A stretch of DNA of 33,015 nucleotides from Methanobacteriota archaeon (GTDB lineage: Archaea > Thermoplasmatota > Poseidoniia > Poseidoniales > Poseidoniaceae): contig PAJN01000054.1 of assembly GCA_002710205.1 (NCBI GenBank), positions 1-33,015 of the forward strand, given 5' to 3'. How positions within the stretch are numbered: position 1 is the stretch's first letter; the number at the start of each line of letters is the position of its first letter. Below, piece by piece: positions 1 to 8,285 of this stretch. A program made the translations under genes and the position numbers. The notes below the pieces were generated by a model, which did no database searches, was not told the origin of the DNA, and saw only the letters and a program-made list of their open reading frames with translations.

Positions 1-2490
1 GGAGATGTAATTTCACATTCAGGACTATTCAGCGATTCGGTTAACTCCAATCTTTCAGTAATGGGAGATGTGCTATGGACTTCTTGTCAAAGCGACCTCA
101 TGTTGTACAATTTGCACGTTAGTGGCGATGTACAGTTAGATAATTCCTGTAGAGTTACAATCAATTCAGGAAGCGTTTCACCAAATGTTAGTGTTGGAGT
201 TGGCGCATCTCTGGAAATAGTCAACACTCTACATGTATCGGTTGTTGACAAAGGAGAAGCCGTCCAAGGTGCTACCATTACAATAGATGGTCAGAGCGTT
301 ACTACTGATTCTAATGGCGAGGCTAGCAAATCAACAACTTCTCTGCTAGTAGACTCTACTGGAACAGTAACCACTGGGTTAATGCAAGTCGAGATGCAAT
401 GGGGGCAGATTTCTGATTTGATGGCTTGGGACACATCTAGTTCTATGGAGCACACATTCATTGCATCAACAATTGACTCAGGAGAAATTAGCGATTGGCT
501 AATTCTAGAAAAATTGTGGAGTCCATATCATCTGACTGGCGATTTAGTTGTACCTCAAGGCTATACAATGACAATCAACGATGGCGCACATTTGCGAATT
601 GCAGACCAAGTAACAATTACAGTTGAAGGAACATTCTCTTCTGGCGTTTCTACAATATCTTCAATGGGCGATGGTGCTAGATGGGGCGGATTGTTAGTTG
701 GCGATAATGCCGAAACCTCTGTACAAATACTGGGGACTAGTTTGGTTGAAGGCTCTCCATTAATGACATTTAATGGCGATGCTGATGTAATTTTTAGCTA
801 TGCAACATTGGCACGCTCAAGCAGTGCAGAACCGCTAATCAGGACAACAAATTCAGCTCAAGGGACTCTTCATCTAGTATCTACGACCTTCACCGATTCA
901 GCATCGCATTGCATTGAGTCTCAAGGTTCAGTTTCAATCACAATAGAAAATGTAGAGATGCAAAATTGCCAATCAGACGCGATTTGGGCCCAAGGAGTAA
1001 ATCTAGAAATTGACGGTCTAACTGTCACAGAACCAGTTAGTTTGGGGGCAGTACAAGGACACTTGTCAAACTTTGACGGAGCAGACTTAGTCGTGAACAA
1101 TCTAGATGGTTTCGAAATGAATAATCTGAATATTACATCTTTGAGTGGTAATGATAATAGAGAGATAATCCTCGATGTAGCCAATATTGATGGCGCACCA
1201 GCAATCGATTTAGATAATTCAGCAGGTATTTTGTCTAACCTGGATATTGATTGCGGAGGTAGTGGAACTGCCATAACTGCTCACCACGGTAGATCGTCAG
1301 CATCACTGACAGTTTCCGATTCTGTTATCGCTTCCTGTACTAAGGGAGTTGATTTGCATACTGATGGAGAATCGGCTCCAATGATTCTAATGAATGTACA
1401 CATCGACTCAATGATTGCAATTGCAAGTGATGGCGCAGGAGTTACAGTACACGATGGAATACTAAACGGAACAGTTGATATCGATTCTGCTATCGCCAAC
1501 CTCTATGATGTGTCACCAACATCAGAGTCTACATCATTTGGCGAAATTAGAATATGGGCAACTCATATTTTCGATGTTAGACTAAATGGCAACTCTCAGA
1601 ATGCAGACATTGTCTTCGAAGTCGAAGAATACTGGTCTGGCGAAGCACAAGGTAGCAGTGTTCAAGTTTCTCTGCCTGCAAAGATTGTTGATGACTCGGG
1701 CACGAGAGATTATTCTACAGTTAGAGTGATTGCCTCAGCGAATGGCTTACCAGATACAGATGCCAACTTTTCGTTCGGAATTAGTGTAGATGAAATCATA
1801 CAAGTCGACATGATTGAGAATCAGGCACCTGATGTAGAGATAATTATTCCAGATGATGGATTTAGAATAATGGAAAGCCTACCGATTGAAATTAGAGCGG
1901 TAATCAGTGACGATTTAGATTCAAATGCCGAATTGCAAATTGTATGGAGCGTAGTAGTTGGTCAAACTGAAATGATGCAGCTTTCAGGTGAATGGAACAA
2001 CATAACAGATTTACAAGCTGGATTCTATGTCTTGTCACTGGATGTCACCGATACTCAAGGAAAAACATCTAGTGATTCACTGAGTTTTGAAATCACTCTG
2101 CTAGATTCAGATGAAGATTGGAGCATAACTTGCAACTCAGAGACTTGGTTCGATAAAGAAGAGAACTTGTATTGTGGACCAGACATCTATGATACTGATG
2201 ATGATAATGATGGCTCATTAGACGTTAGAGATGCATGGCCTAATGATCCATGTGCAAGTATTGACACAGATAACGATGGCCAGCCCGACGATTTGCATTG
2301 TCCTTTGGGAGTAACAACCTGGCTAACTGTAGACCCAGATGATGACGGAGACGGAATTCCGGACATTTCAGAAGGAGCAGATTCAGGAGAAGATTCAGAG
2401 AGCAGTTCTGTTGGTACTGTGATATTTGTTCTAATATTCCTCGGAGCAGCAGCTTACATGTTGATGCGTAGGAAGCAGGGCGTGGAGTGA
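1..2490 (+). CDS. Large surface protein, beta-helix plus calcium-repeat stalk, 5'-truncated
   Basis: The reading frame is open from base 1, so the N-terminus lies outside the window; 829 residues are visible. An internal ATG at 61 is not taken as the start because the 20 upstream codons are open and similar in composition. Roughly residues 150-500 are a run of short Asn/Asp/Ser-rich beta strands of the kind found in right-handed parallel beta-helix proteins. An Ig-like segment follows near residues 610-700. Next come acidic repeats resembling thrombospondin type-3/calcium-binding loops (DTDDDNDG near 731, TDNDGQPDD near 756, DPDDDGDG near 779). The protein ends with one hydrophobic helix (about 805-822) and the basic stop-transfer MRRK, so it is probably anchored outside the membrane with a very short cytoplasmic tail. 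Its ligand or role cannot be told from sequence. The stop codon overlaps the next start. Confidence 0.85.
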   Translation, partial: GDVISHSGLFSDSVNSNLSVMGDVLWTSCQSDLMLYNLHVSGDVQLDNSCRVTINSGSVSPNVSVGVGASLEIVNTLHVSVVDKGEAVQGATITIDGQSVTTDSNGEASKSTTSLLVDSTGTVTTGLMQVEMQWGQISDLMAWDTSSSMEHTFIASTIDSGEISDWLILEKLWSPYHLTGDLVVPQGYTMTINDGAHLRIADQVTITVEGTFSSGVSTISSMGDGARWGGLLVGDNAETSVQILGTSLVEGSPLMTFNGDADVIFSYATLARSSSAEPLIRTTNSAQGTLHLVSTTFTDSASHCIESQGSVSITIENVEMQNCQSDAIWAQGVNLEIDGLTVTEPVSLGAVQGHLSNFDGADLVVNNLDGFEMNNLNITSLSGNDNREIILDVANIDGAPAIDLDNSAGILSNLDIDCGGSGTAITAHHGRSSASLTVSDSVIASCTKGVDLHTDGESAPMILMNVHIDSMIAIASDGAGVTVHDGILNGTVDIDSAIANLYDVSPTSESTSFGEIRIWATHIFDVRLNGNSQNADIVFEVEEYWSGEAQGSSVQVSLPAKIVDDSGTRDYSTVRVIASANGLPDTDANFSFGISVDEIIQVDMIENQAPDVEIIIPDDGFRIMESLPIEIRAVISDDLDSNAELQIVWSVVVGQTEMMQLSGEWNNITDLQAGFYVLSLDVTDTQGKTSSDSLSFEITLLDSDEDWSITCNSETWFDKEENLYCGPDIYDTDDDNDGSLDVRDAWPNDPCASIDTDNDGQPDDLHCPLGVTTWLTVDPDDDGDGIPDISEGADSGEDSESSSVGTVIFVLIFLGAAAYMLMRRKQGVE

Positions 2491-3029
2491 TGGCAGAAGT
2501 TACCAGCGCATTACCTGACCCAGAGACAATGGCTCAGTTTTGCGTTGCAGTATTAGCAATCATCGTTGCTTGGGATGCATGGTGGCTAGGCCGTCAACGA
2601 ATAGATATCCCGAAACTTGGTGAACTATCTAATGGTGGATATGCTTGGGAATCTAATCAATCACAGGAAGTCTCGCGTCAATGGGCGAATTTGTTGACTA
2701 TGGGCGCAATGATGGTTCTCCCGTGGATGTTGGCAGAGCTATCCAATACTCCAATAATTTGGGTTTGGATTTGGGATATATTACTCGCAATTCACTTGGT
2801 ATCTCTACTGATTCCCAAGAGATACGCAGTTACGAATACACACTTATTTGCTGATGGCCAAAGATATGAGTGGAATAGATTGAAGTTGGCTAAGAAGCAG
2901 CCAAAGAAGAGAATAATGTTGTTGCGCAAGGGGTGGGGCCCTTTCGGACCCCTACCCCTTGGCGGCGACAGAGATGCGCTTGACAAAGCAGCAAATCTGA
3001 TAGTCACAATTCTTCAAGAAGAAGAGTGA
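2490..3029 (+). CDS. Small membrane protein, unknown function
   Basis: A protein of 179 residues whose ATG shares its A with the TGA of the upstream surface-protein gene (TGATG), implying translational coupling; a GTG one codon earlier is an alternative start. Three hydrophobic stretches (near residues 15-33, 68-86 and 90-110) look like membrane helices, followed by a basic cytoplasmic-type C-terminal region of about 65 residues with a KKQPKKR patch and a Gly/Pro-rich turn (GWGPFGPLPLGG). I do not recognise the family. Its coupling to the preceding gene suggests a role with that surface protein, but this is inference. The gene converges on the rhodopsin gene with only two bases between the stop codons. 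Confidence 0.75.
   Translation: MAEVTSALPDPETMAQFCVAVLAIIVAWDAWWLGRQRIDIPKLGELSNGGYAWESNQSQEVSRQWANLLTMGAMMVLPWMLAELSNTPIIWVWIWDILLAIHLVSLLIPKRYAVTNTHLFADGQRYEWNRLKLAKKQPKKRIMLLRKGWGPFGPLPLGGDRDALDKAANLIVTILQEEE
2928..2960 (+). repeat. GC-rich inverted repeat inside a gene
   Basis: Bases 2928-2938 (AAGGGGTGGGG) and 2950-2960 (CCCTACCCCTT) can pair over 11 positions with one G-T wobble around an 11-base loop. It lies 70 bases before the stop codon of the small membrane protein gene and stands out against the AT-rich surroundings. It may simply reflect the Gly/Pro codons of the GWGPFGPLPLGG segment. Confidence 0.5.
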
Positions 3030-3031
3030 TT

Positions 3032-3841
3032 TCATTCCTCAGATGAGGAAGCTTTGGTGTCCATAGTTGCTGCATACCAGACCATCAAACCGAAAGCAGT
3101 CTTGTTGACTACGTCAGCGATGTTGTACAGTATGTTCAAGCGGTCGATACCGCTGTCACCAGCATCTTGTCCTAGGATCCAACCCAATGGGTAAATTGCC
3201 CATCCGATTGTTAGGATTCCAGCCATTGCCTTGAAAGCGAATTGTGTACCTTCGCTTGCTTCTCCGACCTTCTCCTTTGCTTCTCCAGCCCAAAGCTCGT
3301 AGATGATGTAAGCCCATGCTATACATCCTACGATGAATAGGGGCCATTCCATGCCATCCACGGCATCGATATCAGCTTCGGACAAAAATCCGGTAACTAG
3401 CATAATGATGGATGCTCCGAAAAGTCTCCAGAATAGTACCGCAGATGCTGCACCGATCGCTGCTAGGATTAGGTAGAACTCGGATACCTGGAGAGGCACT
3501 GTGATCAACCAATCGATGTAACGCATTACCAGTGGAGATTCTCCGGTTGCTACCCAGTGCTCACGCATGTAGGTGTAGTGGTACCAGGCGATACCAGTCA
3601 CCAATGCTGCAACGGTCATGGATGTCTTCCACTTAGGCGCTACGTTGTTTCTTTCTAAGATGAAGAACACAGTTGATGCCAGCATCATAGCAGTTGCAAT
3701 CCAGAATGAAACTCCGACCATGTCGGTTTCTTTCAGCATTCCATTTGTGCTAGAGCTAGCAGCCACGCTACTAAGAGTTAGTAGACTTAGTGCTCCCACC
3801 AGTGTCAGGCTTGATGTTCTAATTAACGTAGATTTATTCAT
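3032..3841 (-). CDS. Proteorhodopsin, light-driven proton pump, blue-tuned
   Basis: A 269-residue seven-helix retinal protein of the proteorhodopsin family, expected to pump protons outward on absorbing light. Residues visible by alignment to the well-known green proteorhodopsin: Schiff-base lysine K247 (NKTAF), proton acceptor D110, T114 and proton donor E121, giving the DTE pumping motif in RYIDWLITVPLQVSEFYLIL, plus the conserved H88 partner of the acceptor. The spectral-tuning position (105 in green proteorhodopsin) is Gln, Q118, which in characterised proteins gives blue absorption. The first 28 or so residues look like a cleavable signal peptide, typical of the family. The start at 3841 was chosen over an in-frame codon 18 residues upstream because it fits the signal peptide and sits 26 bases from a TATA box. 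No retinal or carotenoid synthesis gene is present nearby. Confidence 0.97.
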   Translation of the reverse strand: MNKSTLIRTSSLTLVGALSLLTLSSVAASSSTNGMLKETDMVGVSFWIATAMMLASTVFFILERNNVAPKWKTSMTVAALVTGIAWYHYTYMREHWVATGESPLVMRYIDWLITVPLQVSEFYLILAAIGAASAVLFWRLFGASIIMLVTGFLSEADIDAVDGMEWPLFIVGCIAWAYIIYELWAGEAKEKVGEASEGTQFAFKAMAGILTIGWAIYPLGWILGQDAGDSGIDRLNILYNIADVVNKTAFGLMVWYAATMDTKASSSEE

Positions 3842-3863
3842 CAAATATCCGTAATTCCTTGTG

Positions 3864-3871
3864 TATATAAT
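3864..3871 (-). promoter_or_regulatory. TATA box of the rhodopsin gene
   Basis: On the minus strand the sequence AATTATATACAC lies with its centre about 26 bases before the ATG at 3841, the normal archaeal distance from TATA box to transcription start. Transcription would begin at or next to the start codon, giving a leaderless mRNA. This allows rhodopsin to be expressed separately from the ABC transporter gene upstream. Confidence 0.6.
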
Positions 3872-3897
3872 TGACTGTATTTTTTCTTTACACATTC

Positions 3898-5670
3898 TCA
3901 GACAATTTTACCAGTTTGAACTGCCCACATTCGGGCGTACGTGCCACGGTTAGCAACTAGCCCTTCATGCGCCCCATCTTCAATAATTTCTCCATTTTCT
4001 AACACAATAATTCTTTCAGCATTCCTGATTGTTGATAAGCGGTGAGCGATAATTATGGCCGTTCTGCCACTAGAAATCTTGTTGATTGATCTTTGTAAAG
4101 CCGCCTCAGTTTCATTATCAACTGCAGAGGTTGCCTCATCTAGAATTAGAACAGGGGCATCTTTCAGCACAGCTCTAGCGATTGCCAAGCGTTGCCTTTG
4201 ACCTCCAGATAATCTATGGCCGCCTTCACCAACTAATGTTTCCCAAGCATCAGGCAACTCTTCGATAAAACCCGATGCTTCGGCTACCAGCCCTGCTGCC
4301 TTTACTTGTTCATCACTAGCAGTAGGATTTCCATATCGAATATTTTCTAGAATTGTAGTTGGGAATAGGGTGATGTGCTGGTCTACTAAAGACATCGATG
4401 AACGCAACCTTTCAAGATTCCATTCATGTAGTGCTTTACCTGCCCATTTTATCTCTCCACCTTTTGGTTCTGCAAATCTTAGTAATAATCTGATCAATGT
4501 TGTTTTTCCTGAACCTGTGGCGCCTACAATACCGATAGTATCTCCTGATTTGATTGTTAGATTCAGATTTTCAAACACATTTTCTCTACCCCTATAGGCG
4601 AATGAGACACCATTTAGTTCGATGTCTGAGCTAAAAATATCAGCATCATCGGGTGCAAAATCACCCTGGCTGATTTCAGTAGGAGATGATAGGACATCAA
4701 GCACTCTTGTTGACGAAGCCATGGCTCTCTGATAGAGGTCGAAGGTTTCTCCTAAGCGTGTTAATGGCCATAACAATCTCTGTGTCATAAACACTAGAAC
4801 AGAGTACGCTCCAATAGCTAGAACGCCTTCCAAAGTAAGCCATCCTCCAAGAAGTAACGTTGCAGTAAAACCACAAAGAATCGCCATTCTAATCATTGGA
4901 ACGAATGCTACAGAGAGTCTGATTGCCTTCTTGTTCGCATTTCTGTATTCATTACTCAATTCTTCTACTCGTTTCAATTCTCTATCTTCTGCTGTAAAAG
5001 ATTGGATGGTGGACATTCCGGACAAATCGTTTTCTAGAAGGGCATTCAATCTACCCGCAGTATTACGGACCTCGGCATATCTTGGCTCTAGACTTCTCTG
5101 GTATAGGAAAGAGCCCCAGATGATTATGGGTATTGGAAGAACTGCAAATAGAGCGACCTTCCATGAGATCGCAAGGAATACAGCGCCTACAACAATAACA
5201 GTAGTCGTTACCTGTAAGAGGTCATTTGCACCCTTATCCAAGAAACGCTCCAACTGATTTATGTCATCATTTAGAATAGCCAAAATATCTCCTTTTTGTC
5301 TTTCATCGAACCACCCCATCCCTTGTTTTTGCACATGACTGAAGGTTTCGAGGCGTAATTCATGCTGCACGGTTTGTGCAAGATTTCTCCACAAAATGCC
5401 ATAAAAATACTCAAACAAGGATTCTAATCCCCAGATAATGAATGTTAGGACAGAGAGTAAAATCAACTGATGCCATGCATCTTCCACTCCGAATCCTGCA
5501 AGAAACGACTCTTCGCGCTGGACGACTACATCAACTGCTAAGCCGATTAGCAACGGTGGAGCCAAATCCCAAATTTTGTTGAGGACAGAACAAAGTGTTG
5601 CAAGCCGAATTGTGCCTTTGTGAGGCGACATATATCGTAACAATCTTCTGAACGGACCTCCCTCACTCAT
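3898..5670 (-). CDS. ABC exporter, fused membrane and ATPase domains (MsbA/LmrA type)
   Basis: A 590-residue half-transporter expected to act as a homodimer exporting lipids, drugs or peptides; the substrate cannot be assigned. The N-terminal half (about 15-310) holds six hydrophobic helices of the type I exporter fold. The C-terminal ATPase domain shows Walker A (GATGSGKTT, near 383), Q-loop (SLVDQHITLF), ABC signature (LSGGQRQRLAIARA, near 488), Walker B (VLILDEATSAVD) and the H-loop (IIIAHRLSTIR), so it should be active. The start is placed at 5670 (MSEGGPF) because the helix-I lead-in aligns there and it leaves 97 bases of divergent promoter space; ATGs at 5739 and 5769 are open in frame, but the latter would overlap the start codon of the divergent gene. 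It is 56 bases upstream of the rhodopsin gene. Confidence 0.93.
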   Translation of the reverse strand: MSEGGPFRRLLRYMSPHKGTIRLATLCSVLNKIWDLAPPLLIGLAVDVVVQREESFLAGFGVEDAWHQLILLSVLTFIIWGLESLFEYFYGILWRNLAQTVQHELRLETFSHVQKQGMGWFDERQKGDILAILNDDINQLERFLDKGANDLLQVTTTVIVVGAVFLAISWKVALFAVLPIPIIIWGSFLYQRSLEPRYAEVRNTAGRLNALLENDLSGMSTIQSFTAEDRELKRVEELSNEYRNANKKAIRLSVAFVPMIRMAILCGFTATLLLGGWLTLEGVLAIGAYSVLVFMTQRLLWPLTRLGETFDLYQRAMASSTRVLDVLSSPTEISQGDFAPDDADIFSSDIELNGVSFAYRGRENVFENLNLTIKSGDTIGIVGATGSGKTTLIRLLLRFAEPKGGEIKWAGKALHEWNLERLRSSMSLVDQHITLFPTTILENIRYGNPTASDEQVKAAGLVAEASGFIEELPDAWETLVGEGGHRLSGGQRQRLAIARAVLKDAPVLILDEATSAVDNETEAALQRSINKISSGRTAIIIAHRLSTIRNAERIIVLENGEIIEDGAHEGLVANRGTYARMWAVQTGKIV

Positions 5671-5767
5671 ACTTGGGCCACGGGTGTTGAGTATGAGAAT
5701 GCTCGTCTTGTAAACGAGTTCAAATTTTGAGATAACCATAATTGAGCCCCGCCCAATCGGACAAAAC

Positions 5768-6196
5768 ATGGAATGGACGCGCAGCGGCGAAGATCTGTTT
5801 GTCAGAATCGATTCAGGCGATGAAATCCATGCTTCACTTCAACGCCTTGCAGACGAAGTTGGTTTTGATGCTGCAGCAATAACCAGCGGAATTGGAAGGA
5901 CGAGAGATACCTTGTATGGTTACATGAATGAAGACGGTGTATACATTCGTAGGCAACTAGAATCGCCATCTGAATTAGTTAGTTTGTCGGGAAACATTGC
6001 CAGGAAACAGGATGGTAAAGCCTTCACACACATTCATTGTTGCTGGTCAGATGATGACAACAATGTCCATGCAGGGCATATGTTTCAGAGCGTAGTTCAT
6101 GTTGTTGCGGAAATCCACATTCGTATTCTTACACATGCTATAATGACGCGCTGTCCGCTGCCAGATGTCGAACTTTTAGGATTAGAATTTTCGTGA
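5768..6196 (+). CDS. PPC/DUF296 domain protein
   Basis: A 142-residue protein consisting of one PPC (plants and prokaryotes conserved, DUF296) domain. The family signature is visible: SLSGNIARK followed by a THIHC motif, an aspartate-rich turn (SDDDNN) and AGHMF. The His-x-His and Gly-His residues are those that bind a metal in prokaryotic structures. In bacteria and archaea the domain is a stand-alone trimer of uncertain role; in plants it is fused to AT-hooks. There is no AT-hook here, so DNA binding should not be assumed. It diverges from the ABC exporter gene and is 31 bases upstream of the DNA ligase gene, probably co-transcribed. Confidence 0.85.
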   Translation: MEWTRSGEDLFVRIDSGDEIHASLQRLADEVGFDAAAITSGIGRTRDTLYGYMNEDGVYIRRQLESPSELVSLSGNIARKQDGKAFTHIHCCWSDDDNNVHAGHMFQSVVHVVAEIHIRILTHAIMTRCPLPDVELLGLEFS

Positions 6197-6227
6197 CATT
6201 GATAGCCATTGGCATAGGTGTATATTC

Positions 6228-8240
6228 ATGGCCGGAGAAGATCGAATCAAGTATCTGGCCGATGCGGTGAGATATCATAGGGAATTGTACTACAATCATT
6301 CCGCACCTGAAATTTCTGATGGCGAATTTGATTCACTTTGGGATGAGTTGAAGACTCTCGATCCTAACAATGCAGTATTGCATGAAGTAGGGCCTGAACC
6401 ACTTCCTGGAACTGTAAAGGTTGAACACATGTTTCCAATGCGTTCTTTGGACAAGGGAACATCAGATGAAGACATCATTCACTTCGTAACGCAATCCACT
6501 TTCGGCGGGAAGAGATACATTGCTCAGCCGAAATTGGACGGTTCTGCGCTGTCATTGGAGTATGTTGCCGGCAATCTACATCGAGCGGCTACAAGAGGTA
6601 GTGGAGAGAGAGGAGAAGACGTCACATTGAATGCCAAACTGGTGGCCAATGTTCCAACAAGACTGAACTTGGCAATCGATTGTCACGTACGTGGAGAAGT
6701 GGTAATGCCGCTGGCTGTTTTCGAAGAAAAATACAGAGAAGTTTCTCCAAATCCCCGTAATCTATGTTCTGGGGCTCTTAGGCAAAAACACGGTGATGGA
6801 AAAGCCGATGCTTCTGATTTAGTGTTCTGCGCGTATGATGTAAAGTTTCCAAATCAAAGTCCAGAAGCTGTGAATGATAGTGAACTACTAACTTGGTTAC
6901 AAGAAGCAGGTATAGAACCTGCTCCTTGGGAGATTTTTGATTCAGATTCTCCACAAAAAGAAATGATTGAATATACATCTAGATGGAGTGCAAAGCGTTC
7001 ATCTTATGAATTTGAAATCGACGGTATTGTGTTCAAATTAGACAATTTGGAACAGCGAGAAAATCTGGGTATGACTGCACATCATCCTAGGTGGGCACTT
7101 GCATGGAAATTCCCATCTCAAGAGGCAACTTCTGTTCTGTTAGATGTTGATTGGCAAACAGGAAGGACTGGGGCGGTAACTCCTGTTGCTAGGATTGCTC
7201 CTCAGATGGTTGGCGGAGTAACAGTTGAAAATGTTACATTGCACAATGTGGGGGAAGTAGAACGTTTAGGAATTAAGATTGGAGACAAAGTCAAAATTAC
7301 TCGCAGAGGAGATGTTATTCCAAAAATCATAGAGAATTTGGGCGAAGCATCTTCAATAGATTTGGAGGGCAGATTCCATGCTGATGGCACTCAGTTTAGT
7401 GGAGATTTGTTAGTTCAAAGCGTCGAAATTCCGAATGATTGCCCGGCCTGTGGTCGAGATTTGATCATGGAAGGCGCCTTTTTGCGTTGTATTGCGCTAG
7501 AATGCGATGCAAGAACAGCGAGAGCATTGACCTACTGGTGTAGAACACTTGAGATGGATGGCATCGGTGAAAAATTAATCGAAGCCTTACTTGATAACGG
7601 ATTAGTTGAATCAATAACAGATTTGTATCGCCTGAATCACTCTCAAATTTCCAATTTGGAAAGGATGGGAGACAAAAGCGCTTACAACGTCCTGGATGAA
7701 CTTGCTAAAACAAGAAAACTCAATCTTGCAAAATTCCTCCACGCCTTAGGAATAGAGAGAATTGGTCCGGAAGTTGCAACAACAATTTCACAATATTTCA
7801 CCTCACTTGAGAAGTTATTACTCTGGGTCGATGAAGGTCAAATCGAAGAACTAACAACAATTGATGGTATTGGCGACAAGGTTGCTACAATCTTTCGAGA
7901 AGGAATTTCCAAGCGTAGAGAATTGATTGATGAGCTTTCAGAAATAATCAATGTGAGCGATGAAACAGAATCCGCAAGTGGAGTTTTCGACGGTAAATCC
8001 TTCTGCATAACCGGATCATTGTCTCGCCCAAGAAAAGAAATTGCACTGGCAATCAAGAATGCGGGAGGCAAGGTTGTTGGAAATGTGAGTGGCAATCTCG
8101 ATATTTTGGTAGCAGGAGAGAAAGCAGGAAGCAAATTAGCAAAGGCGGAATCCCTGAATGTTGAGGTGTGGAGCGAAGAAAAATTGTTCATGCAGATTTC
8201 AGAACCAAGAAAAGGTCCCAAGACCTTGTTTGAATTCTGA
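6228..8240 (+). CDS. ligA: NAD-dependent DNA ligase LigA
   Basis: A 670-residue full-length NAD-dependent DNA ligase, which seals nicks using NAD as AMP donor. Domains in order: Ia NMN-binding region (residues 15-45, LYYNHSAPEISDGEFD), adenylation domain with catalytic lysine K102 in PKLDGSAL, TRGSGERGED, NPRN, EIDGIVFKLDN and WKFPSQE; OB domain (GRTGAVTPVARI, GDVIPKI); a four-Cys zinc finger (CPACGRD ... RCIALEC); helix-hairpin-helix region (about 435-570); C-terminal BRCT domain (about 585-655). The residue two before the catalytic lysine is Gln (Q100) where E. coli has Glu113. The enzyme is bacterial-type; most archaea rely on an ATP-dependent ligase, so lateral acquisition is likely. Confidence 0.97.
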   Translation: MAGEDRIKYLADAVRYHRELYYNHSAPEISDGEFDSLWDELKTLDPNNAVLHEVGPEPLPGTVKVEHMFPMRSLDKGTSDEDIIHFVTQSTFGGKRYIAQPKLDGSALSLEYVAGNLHRAATRGSGERGEDVTLNAKLVANVPTRLNLAIDCHVRGEVVMPLAVFEEKYREVSPNPRNLCSGALRQKHGDGKADASDLVFCAYDVKFPNQSPEAVNDSELLTWLQEAGIEPAPWEIFDSDSPQKEMIEYTSRWSAKRSSYEFEIDGIVFKLDNLEQRENLGMTAHHPRWALAWKFPSQEATSVLLDVDWQTGRTGAVTPVARIAPQMVGGVTVENVTLHNVGEVERLGIKIGDKVKITRRGDVIPKIIENLGEASSIDLEGRFHADGTQFSGDLLVQSVEIPNDCPACGRDLIMEGAFLRCIALECDARTARALTYWCRTLEMDGIGEKLIEALLDNGLVESITDLYRLNHSQISNLERMGDKSAYNVLDELAKTRKLNLAKFLHALGIERIGPEVATTISQYFTSLEKLLLWVDEGQIEELTTIDGIGDKVATIFREGISKRRELIDELSEIINVSDETESASGVFDGKSFCITGSLSRPRKEIALAIKNAGGKVVGNVSGNLDILVAGEKAGSKLAKAESLNVEVWSEEKLFMQISEPRKGPKTLFEF

Positions 8241-8256
8241 CGGTGAACACATGATA

Positions 8257-8264
8257 CTAAAAAC
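8257..8264 (+). promoter_or_regulatory. TATA-like box of the Cys-His cassette
   Basis: CTAAAAAC is centred about 26 bases before the ATG at 8286 in the 45-base gap after the ligase gene. The spacing suggests a leaderless transcript that begins with the three-gene cassette 8286-12325. Confidence 0.4.
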
Positions 8265-8285
8265 ACACCAAACCTAGTAGCGCAC

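Noticed and set aside
2928-2960. Intrinsic terminator
   Set aside because: The hairpin is inside the coding sequence, is not followed by a T run, and archaeal termination does not rely on such hairpins.
6221-6227. TATATTC just before the ligase ATG as a TATA box
   Set aside because: It ends directly at the start codon, too close to direct transcription of this gene.
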